Part shown: piece after piece, positions 1 to 9,034 of the stretch
Layout: the number at the start of each line of letters is the position of its first letter
How positions within the stretch are numbered: the stretch's first letter is position 1
DNA from: Rhizobiales bacterium PAR1
GTDB lineage: Bacteria; Pseudomonadota; Alphaproteobacteria; Rhizobiales; Beijerinckiaceae
DNA: 64,000 bases
NCBI GenBank assembly: GCA_002256205.1
Contig: NKIW01000007.1
Span: 124,001-188,000, forward strand
Direction: 5' to 3'
Notes under the pieces: model-generated
What the model saw: the letters and a program-made list of their open reading frames with translations, nothing else
Databases searched by the model: none
What the model was told of the DNA's origin: nothing
Position numbers and translations under genes: made by a program

Positions 1-1095
1 GATCTGGATGCGGCGAAGCTGGTCCTTGGTGCGTTGCGCTAGCGCGGGCGGCAAGGCTTCTCCGCCAAGCTTTACCGTGCCGCGTGCGAGCGGCGTCAGA
101 CCCGCAATGACGCGCGCGAGCGTTGACTTTCCACAACCGGATTCGCCGATCACCCCGAGCGAGCGCCCCGGAGAAATGGCAAGATCGATGTCGCGCAGGA
201 TCGGTATCGTGGGCACACCATCGGGCCCCACACTGCCGTAGCCCGCAAGCAAGCCCGAGACTTCAAGGAGCGGCGCAGCGGTGGTTGGCGGTACATGTGC
301 GAGGCGCGGCGCGGGTTCCGCCGCAGCCAGCAGGCTCTTAGAATACGCGTCCAGCGGGCGATGGATCAGCGCGTCGGTTCCACCAATCTCGCGCACTTCG
401 CCGTTTCGCAGCACCGTGATGCTGTCTGCGATCTGGGCAATGACCGCAAGATCGTGGGTCACGTAGATGCCGGTCGTCGCACGGTCGCGGATCGCCGATT
501 TGAAGGCTTTGAGGACCTCGATCTGCGTCGTGACATCCAGCGCGGTGGTCGGCTCGTCGAAAATCACCACCTCGGGGTCGGTGATCAGCGCCATTGCGGC
601 CATCAGGCGTTGGAGTTGACCACCGGAAACCTGATGGGGGTAGCGCGCGCCGATCGTCTCCGGCTCAGGAATGGCCAACGCTCGGAAAAGCTCGACGGCT
701 TTCGCTTTAGCCGCAGCCTCGGTTGCGGTGCCGTGGATCAGCGCGCTTTCGATCACCTGCGCCATTATCGTGCGCGAGGGGTTGAAGGATGCCGCCGCGC
801 TCTGGGCGATATAGGCGACGCGGCGTCCGCGTAACGCCATCAGCCCCTTGGCATCGAGCGCGGTGACATCGGTTTCGCCGATGCGCACGCTGCCGCCAGA
901 GATACGACAGCCAAAGCGGGTATAACCCATGGTCGCGAGCGCGATGGTCGTCTTGCCGGAGCCGGATTCGCCGATCAGTCCCATGACTTCGCCGCGTTTG
1001 ACCGAAAAGCTGACGCCTCTGACAATCTCGGTCTCAGCGCCATTCGCGGCGCGGGCGGTAACGCGCAGGTCCTTGATGTCGATGAGTGCGGTCAT
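1..1095 (-). CDS. Fused double ABC ATPase of a peptide/opine-type importer (partial, cut by window edge)
   Basis: This cytoplasmic protein supplies ATP hydrolysis for the importer encoded by the next three genes. The frame is open for 365 codons and runs off the left edge. The first nucleotide-binding domain has Walker A GESGSGKTT near residue 45, signature VSGGQLQR and Walker B VVIFDEPTTALD. A second domain starts near residue 280 and shows its own Walker A GESGCGKST, so the gene encodes a DppD-DppF-like tandem as in GsiA. The C-terminal half of the second domain lies outside the window. The start ATG at 1095 is one base beyond the stop of the DppC-like permease, so translation is probably coupled. 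Family assignment is firm; the transported solute is not known. Confidence 0.88.
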   Translation of the reverse strand, partial: MTALIDIKDLRVTARAANGAETEIVRGVSFSVKRGEVMGLIGESGSGKTTIALATMGYTRFGCRISGGSVRIGETDVTALDAKGLMALRGRRVAYIAQSAAASFNPSRTIMAQVIESALIHGTATEAAAKAKAVELFRALAIPEPETIGARYPHQVSGGQLQRLMAAMALITDPEVVIFDEPTTALDVTTQIEVLKAFKSAIRDRATTGIYVTHDLAVIAQIADSITVLRNGEVREIGGTDALIHRPLDAYSKSLLAAAEPAPRLAHVPPTTAAPLLEVSGLLAGYGSVGPDGVPTIPILRDIDLAISPGRSLGVIGESGCGKSTLARVIAGLTPLARGTVKLGGEALPPALAQRTKDQLRRIQI

Positions 1096-1096
1096 C

Positions 1097-1906
1097 TTAA
1101 TGACCCCGCTCTTGCGGGCCGAAGAACCCGTCAATCGTGAGATTCACAGAAATCGTCAGGCTCGCAATCGCCAGCGCCGGGAAGATCACCGCCGGAGCGC
1201 CATAAGGCAGGCCGCCGATATTCTCGCGCACGAGCGAGCCCCAATCCGCCTCAGGAGGCTGCACGCCGAGTCCAAGAAACGAGAGGCTGGAGAGCAGGAG
1301 CACCACATAAATGAAGCGTAGGCCGAAATCCGCCAGTACCGGGCCGATCATATTCGGCAGGATCTCGCGCAGCATAACGTAGAACGTCCCCTCACCACGC
1401 GCCCGCGCTACGGTCACGAAATCGAGCGCGGCGACATTCACCGCCACCGAGCGGACAATGCGGTAGCAGCCCGGCAGGTAGATGATCCCCAGCGTCAGGA
1501 TCAGAACCGGCATCGACGAGCCGAAAGCCGCAACCACCACGAGGCCAAACATCTTCGAGGGGATCGAGATCAGCGCATCGAGAAAGCGGCTGAGTGCCAT
1601 GTCGAAAACGCCGCCGATGGCGGAGGCTGCAAGGCCGAGCAGTAGGCCCGAGCCTACCGAAATCATGGTAGCGACCAGCGCAATGCCGACCGTGTAGCGC
1701 GTGCCGGCGATGATGCGCGAGAGCATGTCGCGGCCGAAATAGTCGGTCCCCAGCCAGTAGGCGCGGCTCATCGCCTCAAAGAGATCCGCATCCTGAATGA
1801 CAGCCGGATCATAGGGCGAAATCAGCGGGCCGATGAAGGCCATCGCCAGCCAGAAAAGGACGATGGCGGGCGCGATCCAGCGCGTGAGGCGGGCTGCGGC
1901 GCTCAT
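1097..1906 (-). CDS. ABC transporter permease, DppC/OppC family
   Basis: This is an inner-membrane permease subunit of a dipeptide/oligopeptide/opine-class ABC importer. The 269 residues begin with the usual N-terminal membrane segment and periplasmic loop ending in LGTDYFGRD, a hallmark of DppC-type proteins. The cytoplasmic coupling motif ARARGEGTFYVMLREILPN follows near residue 165, and then the conserved SLSFLGLGVQPP stretch. The start overlaps the stop of the DppB-like gene (ATGA) and the stop lies one base before the ATPase start. The three genes therefore form one translationally coupled unit. Confidence 0.9.
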   Translation of the reverse strand: MSAAARLTRWIAPAIVLFWLAMAFIGPLISPYDPAVIQDADLFEAMSRAYWLGTDYFGRDMLSRIIAGTRYTVGIALVATMISVGSGLLLGLAASAIGGVFDMALSRFLDALISIPSKMFGLVVVAAFGSSMPVLILTLGIIYLPGCYRIVRSVAVNVAALDFVTVARARGEGTFYVMLREILPNMIGPVLADFGLRFIYVVLLLSSLSFLGLGVQPPEADWGSLVRENIGGLPYGAPAVIFPALAIASLTISVNLTIDGFFGPQERGH

Positions 1907-2859
1907 TGGTGCCTCAGGCGAGGATTGGCGACGATCGCCGCGATATCCGCCGCCGTCACGAGAATGAGGTAGGCGCCGCAGAACAGCATCGCGCAGGCCT
2001 GCACCAGCGGCAGATCGCGAGTCGCGACACCATCGACCATCAGCTTGGCGATGCCGGGATAATTGAAAATCGTCTCGACGATGATCACGCCGCCAAGGAG
2101 GAACGAGAGCGAAAAGGCGATCGCATTGGCAATTGGGCCGATGGCATTCGGCAGCGCGTGCTGGAGAATGATCCGCGAGCGGCTCGCGCCCTTGAGGATC
2201 GCCATTTCGACATAGGACGAGGAGAGTGCATCAATCAGCGCGGCGCGGGTCATACGTGCCATTTGCGCGACAATCACGCAGGTCAATGTGAAAACCGGTA
2301 GCGCGAAGACGCGGATTACATCCCATACACCATTGATACGGCCGAGTTGCGAGAGCGCGGGCACCCATTTCAGGTGTACGGCGAAAATCAGCACGGCGAC
2401 CGACGCAACCAGAAACTCCGGCACCGAGACGACGAGAATGGTTCCGGCCCCGACGATCCGGTCGTAAAGCGAGCCGCGCGCCACAGCGGCGGTGATGCCC
2501 AGCAGCAGGGCAATCGGCACAGCAACGAGCGCAGTAATACCCGCGAGCAGAAGCGAATTGCCGAGGCGCGAGCCGATCAGTGTTGCAACCGGCATGCCGT
2601 TGACCAGCGATTTTCCAGGATCACCCATCGCGAGATGCCCGAGCCACGAGAGGTAACGCTCGAAGGGCGGCACATCGAGCCCGAGGGCCTTCCTCAGCCC
2701 GGCGACAGCATCCGGCGTCGCGCTTTGGCCGAGAAGTTCCTGCGCGACATCGCCCGGCAGCAGGTTCGTGATGATGAAAACAGCCGTCGCGACGAACCAG
2801 AGCGTCGCGATGGCCGCCACAAGGCGTTGCAGGAGAAGCCGGCCGATCAGAGCATTCAT
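1903..2859 (-). CDS. ABC transporter permease, DppB/OppB family
   Basis: This is the second inner-membrane permease subunit of the importer. The 318 residues open with a membrane helix and the DppB-typical segment FIITNLLPGDVAQELLGQSA. The EAA coupling loop GASRSRIILQHALPNAIGP is near residue 225. The protein should pair with the DppC-like subunit, whose start it overlaps by four bases. The binding-protein gene lies 61 bp upstream on the same strand. Length and motif order are normal for the family. The fold is certain; the solute could be a peptide, an opine or another amine-bearing compound. Confidence 0.9.
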   Translation of the reverse strand: MNALIGRLLLQRLVAAIATLWFVATAVFIITNLLPGDVAQELLGQSATPDAVAGLRKALGLDVPPFERYLSWLGHLAMGDPGKSLVNGMPVATLIGSRLGNSLLLAGITALVAVPIALLLGITAAVARGSLYDRIVGAGTILVVSVPEFLVASVAVLIFAVHLKWVPALSQLGRINGVWDVIRVFALPVFTLTCVIVAQMARMTRAALIDALSSSYVEMAILKGASRSRIILQHALPNAIGPIANAIAFSLSFLLGGVIIVETIFNYPGIAKLMVDGVATRDLPLVQACAMLFCGAYLILVTAADIAAIVANPRLRHQ

Positions 2860-2920
2860 CGCCGGCCTCCCCGAAGTCCTACCGCCGCGAAACCGCGACG
2901 GCAGTTGATCCGTTTTTGCA

Positions 2921-4561
2921 TCATGCGTCGAGCCATACGTGCTCGCCGAACGAGTAGCCCATCATCGAGCCGGTCCCCATCGGGCGCAGGCCCTTGAGCT
3001 TTTCCGAATGCGCGTCGAGACCGCTGATGAACACCGGAACGCCGATGCCCGAGGTCTCATGGATCAGGACCTGCATATCGGTATACATCTGCTTGCGCTT
3101 GGTCTCGTCGGTTTCGGCGCGCGCGGCGATCATCAACTGGTCGAACTTGTCGTTTTTCCAGGCGGATTCGTTCCAGGCGGCGGTGGAGGCGAAGAACAGA
3201 CTGAACAGGATATCCGCCGTCGGACGCGGATTGATGTTGCCGTAGCCGACCGGCACCTTCATCCAGTAGTTCGACCAGTAGCCATCCGCCGGAACCTGCT
3301 TGAGGTCGATCTTCATGCCGATGCCCTGCGCCGCCTGCTGGAGCAGAAGGCCCATTTCAACAGAGCCCGTCGCCGCCGGAGAGGTGACGACCGGGAGTGT
3401 CGAGGAGAGCGCGCCCGCCTTGTTCAGGTGGAACTTCGCCTTCTCCGGGTCGAACTTGCGCTGCGGGATATCCGCCGCGAAGTAGCGGTTCAGCGGCGGC
3501 ACCGGATGATCGTTCGCGATCTCGGCATAGCCCTGGAAGGCGTTGCGTTTGATCTGCTCGCGGTTCATCAGATACTTCATGCCGAGCACGAAATCGGGAT
3601 TATTGCCCGGTGCGCTATCGGCCCGCATCACGAGATCGGTGTAGTTGCCCGACTTGGTCTCGAGGATCGCAAAACCCTTGGTGCCGAGAATATTCTTGGC
3701 CGAGGCCGGGTTGACGTTGCCGATCATGTGGACGTCACCCGCCAGCAGCGCATTGACGCGGGCGCCGACATCCGGAATGCCGAAGAACTCGATCTCGTCG
3801 ACGTAAGGGCCGGCGCCCTGCTTCCAGTAATTCTCGTTCTTCACCGCAATCGAGCGCACGCCCGGCGTGAATTCCTTGCACTTGAATGGACCGGTGCCGA
3901 TGCCCTTCGAGAAATCGGTCGTGCCGGCCTGAGCGATCAGGAAGTGATAGGTGCCGAGCACCACGGGGAAATCCGCATTCGGGCCCGAGAGGGTGATTTT
4001 CACCTCATGGGTGCCGGTGGCGACGATTTCTTTCATCAGGTCCGCGAGGGCCTTGGCCTTCGAGCCCGTCGCGGGATCATGATGGCGCTTGAGCGAGAAG
4101 ACCACGTCTTCCGAGGTCAGTTCCTTGCCGTTGTGGAACTGCACGCCCTTCTTGAGCTTGATCGTCCAGACGGTGGCTTTGTCGCTCTCGATGGATTCCG
4201 CCAGCGCGAGCTTGGGGTTCATCGTGTCGTCAAGTTCGGTTAGGCCGTTGTAGAACATCGTGCAGCGGCAATAGTCAGTCGAATAAGACTGCTTTGCAGG
4301 GTCGAGCGTATCGGCGGTCGACGAGCCGAAACCTGCGACACGGATTTTGCCACCCTTTTTCGGGGTCTGCGCATGGGCGGTGGTTGCCGCGCCGATCAAA
4401 GTGCCGCCGAAGCTTGCGCCAATGCCGAGTGCGCCAAGAAGGCCGAGCATGTCGCGGCGCGATGCGCCCTGCCCGGTCGCCGCCATCAGACGCTCGCGTT
4501 CGCGCAACGACAGTGTTTCCCAGGATAGTTGTGCCGAGGTATTGGATTCCAGCTTGGTCAT
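2921..4561 (-). CDS. Periplasmic solute-binding protein, SBP_bac_5 family, Tat-exported
   Basis: This protein captures the solute for the adjacent Dpp-like importer. The 546 residues start with an unusually long cytoplasmic leader followed by a twin-arginine signal (SRRDMLGLLG, Arg35-Arg36), a hydrophobic core and a probable AHA/Q cleavage site near residue 64. Family features follow, such as the segment VFSLKRHHDPATGSK and a C-terminal dipeptide-binding-type lobe. The ribosome site GGGGAG sits about 8 bases before the ATG. The gene heads the importer operon, and 157 bp separate it from the upstream oxidoreductase gene on the same strand. A Tat signal suggests folding before export, as in many rhizobial opine/peptide binders. 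Confidence 0.9.
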   Translation of the reverse strand: MTKLESNTSAQLSWETLSLRERERLMAATGQGASRRDMLGLLGALGIGASFGGTLIGAATTAHAQTPKKGGKIRVAGFGSSTADTLDPAKQSYSTDYCRCTMFYNGLTELDDTMNPKLALAESIESDKATVWTIKLKKGVQFHNGKELTSEDVVFSLKRHHDPATGSKAKALADLMKEIVATGTHEVKITLSGPNADFPVVLGTYHFLIAQAGTTDFSKGIGTGPFKCKEFTPGVRSIAVKNENYWKQGAGPYVDEIEFFGIPDVGARVNALLAGDVHMIGNVNPASAKNILGTKGFAILETKSGNYTDLVMRADSAPGNNPDFVLGMKYLMNREQIKRNAFQGYAEIANDHPVPPLNRYFAADIPQRKFDPEKAKFHLNKAGALSSTLPVVTSPAATGSVEMGLLLQQAAQGIGMKIDLKQVPADGYWSNYWMKVPVGYGNINPRPTADILFSLFFASTAAWNESAWKNDKFDQLMIAARAETDETKRKQMYTDMQVLIHETSGIGVPVFISGLDAHSEKLKGLRPMGTGSMMGYSFGEHVWLDA

Positions 4562-4718
4562 CGAAAATCTCCCCTTTTTCAGAACGGTAGTTGGATCGTC
4601 CAGGTTCTCGTTTTTCCTGCCCCGCGTGGCGCAGGGCCTCGTCTGACAGTACGGTTCCTGAGGTTGAGATTAGGGCCAACCCCTTGGCCGGATAGGATGA
4701 TCTTGTCGGCTCGTCCCA

Positions 4719-5999
4719 TCACGAAATCCGGTCGAGATAGCGGTAATAGATGCCGACAAACGGAAGAAACCACGGCTTGCCGAAGTGAAACGGCACCGCC
4801 GGCCATTCCATGTCGCGCCAGGGATTGGCGACGTCGTCCCCTGCGATCTTGCGGGCGAAGAGATCGCCCATGTAGGTCGACATCTGCACGCCATGCCCGG
4901 AGAGGCCGAGAACGAAGTGCATGCCCTCATGCGAGCCGGCACGCGGCAGACGATCCTGCGTCATATCGACAAGGCCGCCCCAGCAGTAATCGATCCGGCA
5001 ATCAGCGATCTGCGGGAAAACCTCGCGCAGTGTCGTGCGGAGGATCGCTCCGCTTTTCAGGTCCGAGGTCGGGTTCGACATTGCAAAGCGCGCCCGGCCG
5101 CCGAAGACGAGGCGATCATCGGCGGTCATGCGGAAGTAGTTGCCGATGTTCTGGGTCGTCGTGCAGGTGCGTCGTCCCGGCATAATCGAAGCCGCGCGTT
5201 CCTTGCCCAAGGGCTCGGTGACGATGATGAAGCTCCCGACAGGCACGATCCGCCGGCGGAACCAGCCGAACGGGCCGTTCTGCGAAGCACCCGTCGCCAG
5301 AATGACCTGATCGGCTTCAATTGTGCCGCGTGTGGAGGTGAGCCGGAACCTGCCGCCCGGCAGCCTGTCGATCGCGGTCACCGCCGTGTTCTGATGGATG
5401 ATCGCCCCGGCGCGGGCGGCAGCTTCTGCCAGCCCGACGCCGAATTTGCCCATGTGCATCATGGCCGAGCGGCGATAGAGCAGCCCACCTTCATAGCGGT
5501 TGGTTCCGATTTCAGAACCGAGATCAGCCTTCTCGATGATCTCGGTATCGGCATCAACCTCGCGCGCGAGAACCTCCTGCGCGCGGCGCATTTTCTCGAA
5601 GTGTGCGGGCTTGGCGGCCAGTTTCAACTTGCCGGCGCGGATGAAATCGCAGGCGATCCCCTCCTCCCCTATGATCTTCTCGACAAGATCGACACCGCCG
5701 TCGAAGGCACGATACATCTCGCGGGCACGCTCGACGCCAAAGCGCGCAGCGACACCGGAAAAATCATGACTGAGGCCGTTATTACAATGTCCGCCGTTGC
5801 GGCCCGAGGCTTCGGAGGCGACCTTACCCGCTTCAAGAACCCGCACGGTGATGCCGCGTTTCGCCAGCGTTCTCGCAGCAGAAAGGCCCGTGAAGCCTCC
5901 GCCGACCACAACAACATCGGCCCGGCCTTCCACGGGAAGGGGAGAAACACCGGAGAAGGCCGGGGCCGTGTCGAGCCAGAAGGATTCCGGTTTCATCAT
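4719..5999 (-). CDS. FAD-dependent amine oxidoreductase, DAO superfamily (PuuB-like)
   Basis: This flavoprotein probably oxidises a secondary or primary amine, as gamma-glutamylputrescine oxidase PuuB does. The FAD-binding motif VVVVGGGFTGLS is near residues 29-40, preceded by the PuuB-like N-terminus SFWLDTAPAFSG. The segment SEASGRNGGHCNNGLS and the C-terminal region LGLSGHGVQMS are typical of the DAO family. The ORF could start at 6080, but that would overlap the upstream gene. ATG 5999 has AAGGGGA at good spacing, giving 426 residues. It lies 34 bp downstream of the HAD gene and upstream of the importer, so it probably acts on the imported compound. The substrate is an inference. Confidence 0.82.
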   Translation of the reverse strand: MMKPESFWLDTAPAFSGVSPLPVEGRADVVVVGGGFTGLSAARTLAKRGITVRVLEAGKVASEASGRNGGHCNNGLSHDFSGVAARFGVERAREMYRAFDGGVDLVEKIIGEEGIACDFIRAGKLKLAAKPAHFEKMRRAQEVLAREVDADTEIIEKADLGSEIGTNRYEGGLLYRRSAMMHMGKFGVGLAEAAARAGAIIHQNTAVTAIDRLPGGRFRLTSTRGTIEADQVILATGASQNGPFGWFRRRIVPVGSFIIVTEPLGKERAASIMPGRRTCTTTQNIGNYFRMTADDRLVFGGRARFAMSNPTSDLKSGAILRTTLREVFPQIADCRIDYCWGGLVDMTQDRLPRAGSHEGMHFVLGLSGHGVQMSTYMGDLFARKIAGDDVANPWRDMEWPAVPFHFGKPWFLPFVGIYYRYLDRIS

Positions 6000-6033
6000 G
6001 GTCGGTCCCCTTCTTACAAGCTTCGTTGATGGA

Positions 6034-6702
6034 TCAGAGCCCCAGAACGCCGGCGAGACCGCCGATATCGGGAATTTCAACCGCGCCGTAATAGGGCGTC
6101 AGCGGTTCGTGATTACGGTTGACGAAAACGCGCTTGCCGATGCGCATGTCGTGCGCGGTCATCAGGTCGTAGCGGTAGGAGGAGGAGACGTGCATCACAT
6201 CCTCCGGATTGCAGCCGAGCTGGTCGAACATATACTCGAAGGCCTGCATGCGCGGTTTGTAGGCCTGCGCCATCTGCGCCGTATACACCGCATGGAACGG
6301 CGCACCGAGCTGGGCGACATTGCGCTGAATCTGGTCATTCGAGGCGTTTGAGAGGATCACCAGCGGCACTTCCTTCGCGACCTTCGCGAGGCCGGCGGGG
6401 ACATCGGCGTGCGGCCCCCAGGTCGGCACGGCGTGATAGTACATCTCGCCTTCGGCCTCGGTGGCAGTCGTCCCCCAGCGCTTCGCCGTACGCTGGATCG
6501 CGTTGACGAGAACGTCACGGTAAGGCTTCCACGGCCCGAGGATTTCATCGAGGCGATAGCTCGAGAAATCACGGATGAAGTCATCCATCTTTTCCGCCGG
6601 GATTCGGTCAGCGAAAATCTCACGGGTCATCTCGGTCATACGGAAGCGGGTCAGCGTGCCGTAGCAATCGAAGGTGATGTATTTGGGTTTGAACACGCTC
6701 AT
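6034..6702 (-). CDS. HAD-superfamily hydrolase, haloacid dehalogenase type II-like
   Basis: This is a cytoplasmic hydrolase of about 222 residues. The nucleophile motif ITFDCYGTLT places the catalytic Asp near residue 12. The second motif VILSNAS and the late motif VMHVSSSYRYD with the following acidic region fit the L-2-haloacid dehalogenase subgroup. ATG 6702 is preceded by AGGAG at 8 bases; the upstream in-frame ATG at 6741 lacks such support. Family members hydrolyse 2-haloacids or phosphoesters, and sequence alone cannot decide which. A paralogue at 11611 lies in the facing half of the same cluster, so the activity seems to be needed by the pathway. Confidence 0.8.
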   Translation of the reverse strand: MSVFKPKYITFDCYGTLTRFRMTEMTREIFADRIPAEKMDDFIRDFSSYRLDEILGPWKPYRDVLVNAIQRTAKRWGTTATEAEGEMYYHAVPTWGPHADVPAGLAKVAKEVPLVILSNASNDQIQRNVAQLGAPFHAVYTAQMAQAYKPRMQAFEYMFDQLGCNPEDVMHVSSSYRYDLMTAHDMRIGKRVFVNRNHEPLTPYYGAVEIPDIGGLAGVLGL

Positions 6703-6837
6703 TTCCCCACTCCTGCGCTTACTTCTGACCGGCTGTCCCATCGCCTGTCCTGCTACTTTGGCATGACCTGCTGGACATGAAAGAGAGCGTTACACGGCTC
6801 CGCTGGAACTTTCTGCCGTTGTGCCCCCAACTTCCGG

Positions 6838-6852
6838 CAGCTTTTTATGCTG
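6838..6852. promoter_or_regulatory. Candidate Lrp-type operator, site 1
   Basis: CAGCTTTTTATGCTG agrees with the Escherichia coli Lrp consensus YAGHAWATTWTDCTR at 13 of 15 positions by eye and has CAGC/GCTG arms. It lies between the divergent HAD and GNAT units and shares 11 of 15 bases with the sites at 8913 and 10471. Confidence 0.5.
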
Positions 6853-6974
6853 TGGCCCGCTTTGGAGCGATCATGCGCCTGAAGAGAACAGGCTTCCCTT
6901 GCCGGGCTGTCCGCTATCCCGGCACCGTCATCCGGCCTTCGACCTTGGGAATGCGCTGATTCCAGACCTCAAAA

Positions 6975-6989
6975 CGCGACAATCTGCTT
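6975..6989. promoter_or_regulatory. Weak candidate Lrp-type operator, site 2
   Basis: Read on the minus strand this is AAGCAGATTGTCGCG, which shares the AGCAGATT core with the two identical sites further on. It matches the Lrp consensus at about 9 of 15 positions. It is listed only because of its place upstream of the GNAT gene. Confidence 0.25.
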
Positions 6990-7121
6990 TTGAGCCGTGG
7001 TACTCTCGGGTATCCGCCCCATGTGAGGCTGCGACAAGATTGTCCTAGCCTTGGATACGGACGGATGGGAACGTCGCGTCAAAACCACGATGCAAGATGT
7101 ATGGATCAAGGGAAACAATCG

Positions 7122-7982
7122 GTGAGTGCACCCCAACCTGCGACCCGATTTGACGTACTGAAGATGACAACGGCAGATCTTGCTGCCGCGCATGCCCTTT
7201 CCCGCGAGGTAAACTGGCCGCACCGGCTGGAAGACTGGCAGTTCGTGCTGTCCGTTGGCGAAGGGCTTGTCGCCTATTCCGATGACCGGCTCGTCGGCAC
7301 CGCGATGTGGTGGACCTACGAGCAGGATATCGCCCGGCTCGGCATGGTGATTGTCGACCCCACGATCCAGCGGTCCGGCATTGGCCGTGCGCTGATGCTC
7401 GGCATTCTCGATCGCCTCACTACACCGACCGTGATCCTCAACGCCACCAAGGCGGGAGAGACGCTCTATCGTCAGCTCGATTTTCAGGGCATCGGCTCGA
7501 TTATCCAGCATCAGGGCGCCTCGTTTTCCGCGCCACTTGTGCCGCTGCGCGCCGGCGAGCGCATCCGCCCGATGGGGCGCAACGATGCGGCACGCCTGAT
7601 TGAACTCGACGCCATCGCCTCCGGCGTACGCCGCGAGGGTGTCATCGCCGCACTGATCGAGAATGGCGAAGCCGTTGTGCTCGATGATGGCGGGGAAAGC
7701 GTGGGATTTGCGTTTTACCGCCGCTTCGGGCGTGGCCATAGCATCGGCCCGGTCATCGCGCGGGATACGGCGGGCGCCAAGGCGCTCGTTGCGCATTGGA
7801 TCGGCTCGAACGCGGGCATGTTCATGCGGATCGATGTGCCGGGAGAATCCGGCCTTTCCGACTGGCTGGAGGAGCTGGGTCTTGCCCGCACCAGCCATGT
7901 CATCACCATGATTAGGGGCGCCATGCCGAAACCATCGAGCGGCTTTCACACCTTTGGCATCGTCAATCAGGCGCTAGGCTGA
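7122..7982 (+). CDS. Tandem GNAT-family N-acetyltransferase
   Basis: This protein probably transfers an acetyl group to an amine of the catabolic pathway or detoxifies one. The first GNAT domain contains the acetyl-CoA-binding loop RSGIGRALM near residue 90. The second half, with GFAFYRRFGRGHSIGPVIA, matches the C-terminal Acetyltransf_18-type domain of YitH-like proteins. I chose GTG 7122 because AAGGGA lies 8 bases upstream; ATG 7101 in the same frame is the alternative. The stop overlaps the next start (TGATG), so it is coupled to the reductase. Substrate unknown. Confidence 0.75.
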   Translation: MSAPQPATRFDVLKMTTADLAAAHALSREVNWPHRLEDWQFVLSVGEGLVAYSDDRLVGTAMWWTYEQDIARLGMVIVDPTIQRSGIGRALMLGILDRLTTPTVILNATKAGETLYRQLDFQGIGSIIQHQGASFSAPLVPLRAGERIRPMGRNDAARLIELDAIASGVRREGVIAALIENGEAVVLDDGGESVGFAFYRRFGRGHSIGPVIARDTAGAKALVAHWIGSNAGMFMRIDVPGESGLSDWLEELGLARTSHVITMIRGAMPKPSSGFHTFGIVNQALG

Positions 7983-8908
7983 TGGCTCTCCTTTATAAGG
8001 CCGATCCGACTCGCGGGCTCGAATGGAAGGCGCTTCTGGCGACAAAGGCGCCGGACCTGCCCGTTCACGTCTGGCCGGAAACCGGTGATCCCGCCGCTGT
8101 ACGTTATCTCGCGGTGTGGGAACCGCCGCCCGAGATGCTCACGCGCTTTCCAAACGCCGAGATCGTGTTTTCGGTCGGTGCAGGGGTCGACCAGTTCGAT
8201 TTTTCTGCCCTTCCCGCACACATTCCGCTGGTCAGGATGCTCGAACCGGGCATTTCCGAAAGCATGGTGGAATATATCACGCTCTCGGTTCTCGCGCTTC
8301 ACCGCAACCTCATCGACTACATCGCGGACAAGGCTGCCGAACGCTGGAAGCTGATCCGCCTGATGCCCGCCGCACAGCGCCGCATCGGCGTGCTGGGCCT
8401 CGGACGGCTCGGCGAAGCGGCCTGCCGCAAACTCGCGAGCTTCGGCTTTCCGGTCTCGGGCTGGAGCCGTTCGCCGCGCGAGATCGAAGGTGTCACCTGC
8501 CACGCTGGCGAAGCTGCCCTACCCGGCTTTCTTGCTGGCTGCGATATTTTGATCTGCCTGATGCCGCTAACGCCGGAAACGCGCGGCTTTCTGAACGCGA
8601 CACGCTTCGCCATGCTGCCGAAAGGCGCAAGCCTCGTGAACGCCGGGCGCGGCGGGCATCTCATCCAGCAGGATTTGCTTGCCGCGCTCAATTCCGGCCA
8701 ACTCTCCGGCGCCGTTCTCGATGTGACTGACCCCGAGCCCTTGCCCAAGGGGCACCCCTTGTGGGCGCATCCGCGCGTGATCATCACCCCGCATGCCGCG
8801 AGCATGACGAGACCCGAAACAGCGGTCGATTTCGTGCTCGAGACGATCCGACGGCATCATCAGGGCTTGCCGCTCGAAGGGCTGGTGGATCGCCAGCGGG
8901 GATATTGA
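7982..8908 (+). CDS. D-2-hydroxyacid dehydrogenase, GhrA-like (glyoxylate/hydroxypyruvate reductase)
   Basis: This cytoplasmic NAD(P)H enzyme interconverts a 2-keto acid and a D-2-hydroxyacid. The 308 residues show the dinucleotide motif GVLGLGRLGEAA near residue 138. The catalytic Arg lies in NAGRGGHL, the Glu in the DPEPLPKGHPLW region and the His in ITPHAAS, in the order expected for GhrA. It could handle glyoxylate or another keto acid released by the neighbouring amine oxidases or aminotransferase. The start overlaps the GNAT stop. An Lrp-like element follows the gene, ahead of the aminotransferase. Confidence 0.85.
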   Translation: MALLYKADPTRGLEWKALLATKAPDLPVHVWPETGDPAAVRYLAVWEPPPEMLTRFPNAEIVFSVGAGVDQFDFSALPAHIPLVRMLEPGISESMVEYITLSVLALHRNLIDYIADKAAERWKLIRLMPAAQRRIGVLGLGRLGEAACRKLASFGFPVSGWSRSPREIEGVTCHAGEAALPGFLAGCDILICLMPLTPETRGFLNATRFAMLPKGASLVNAGRGGHLIQQDLLAALNSGQLSGAVLDVTDPEPLPKGHPLWAHPRVIITPHAASMTRPETAVDFVLETIRRHHQGLPLEGLVDRQRGY

Positions 8909-8912
8909 GGCA

Positions 8913-8927
8913 CGGCATAATCTGCTG
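8913..8927. promoter_or_regulatory. Candidate Lrp-type operator, site 3
   Basis: CGGCATAATCTGCTG is repeated exactly at 10471-10485. Its reverse complement matches the Lrp consensus YAGHAWATTWTDCTR at 13 of 15 positions by eye. It lies about 107 bp ahead of the aminotransferase start. Confidence 0.55.
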
Positions 8928-9034
8928 CGCGCCGCGCAAGTTCGATATGCCACGCTGCGAGAGCATCCCTGGAAAGCGTCCTTTTTGGCGCCGGAAGCCT
9001 AGCCTTTTGGCACCACTCAACAGGAGGCCGTCTG

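Larger units (their letters stand above)
6703..7121. promoter_or_regulatory. Divergent intergenic region between HAD/oxidase and GNAT operons
   Basis: About 420 bp with no convincing gene separate two divergent transcription units. Small ORFs here have no family features. The region holds one strong and one weak candidate Lrp-type element (6838-6852 and 6975-6989), so it is probably the shared control region of the catabolic cluster. Confidence 0.55.

Noticed and set aside
2939-4243. Long plus-strand open frame (434 codons) opposite the binding-protein gene
   Set aside because: It lies fully antisense to a gene with signal peptide and family motifs, and its Arg/His/Glu-rich product shows no domain.
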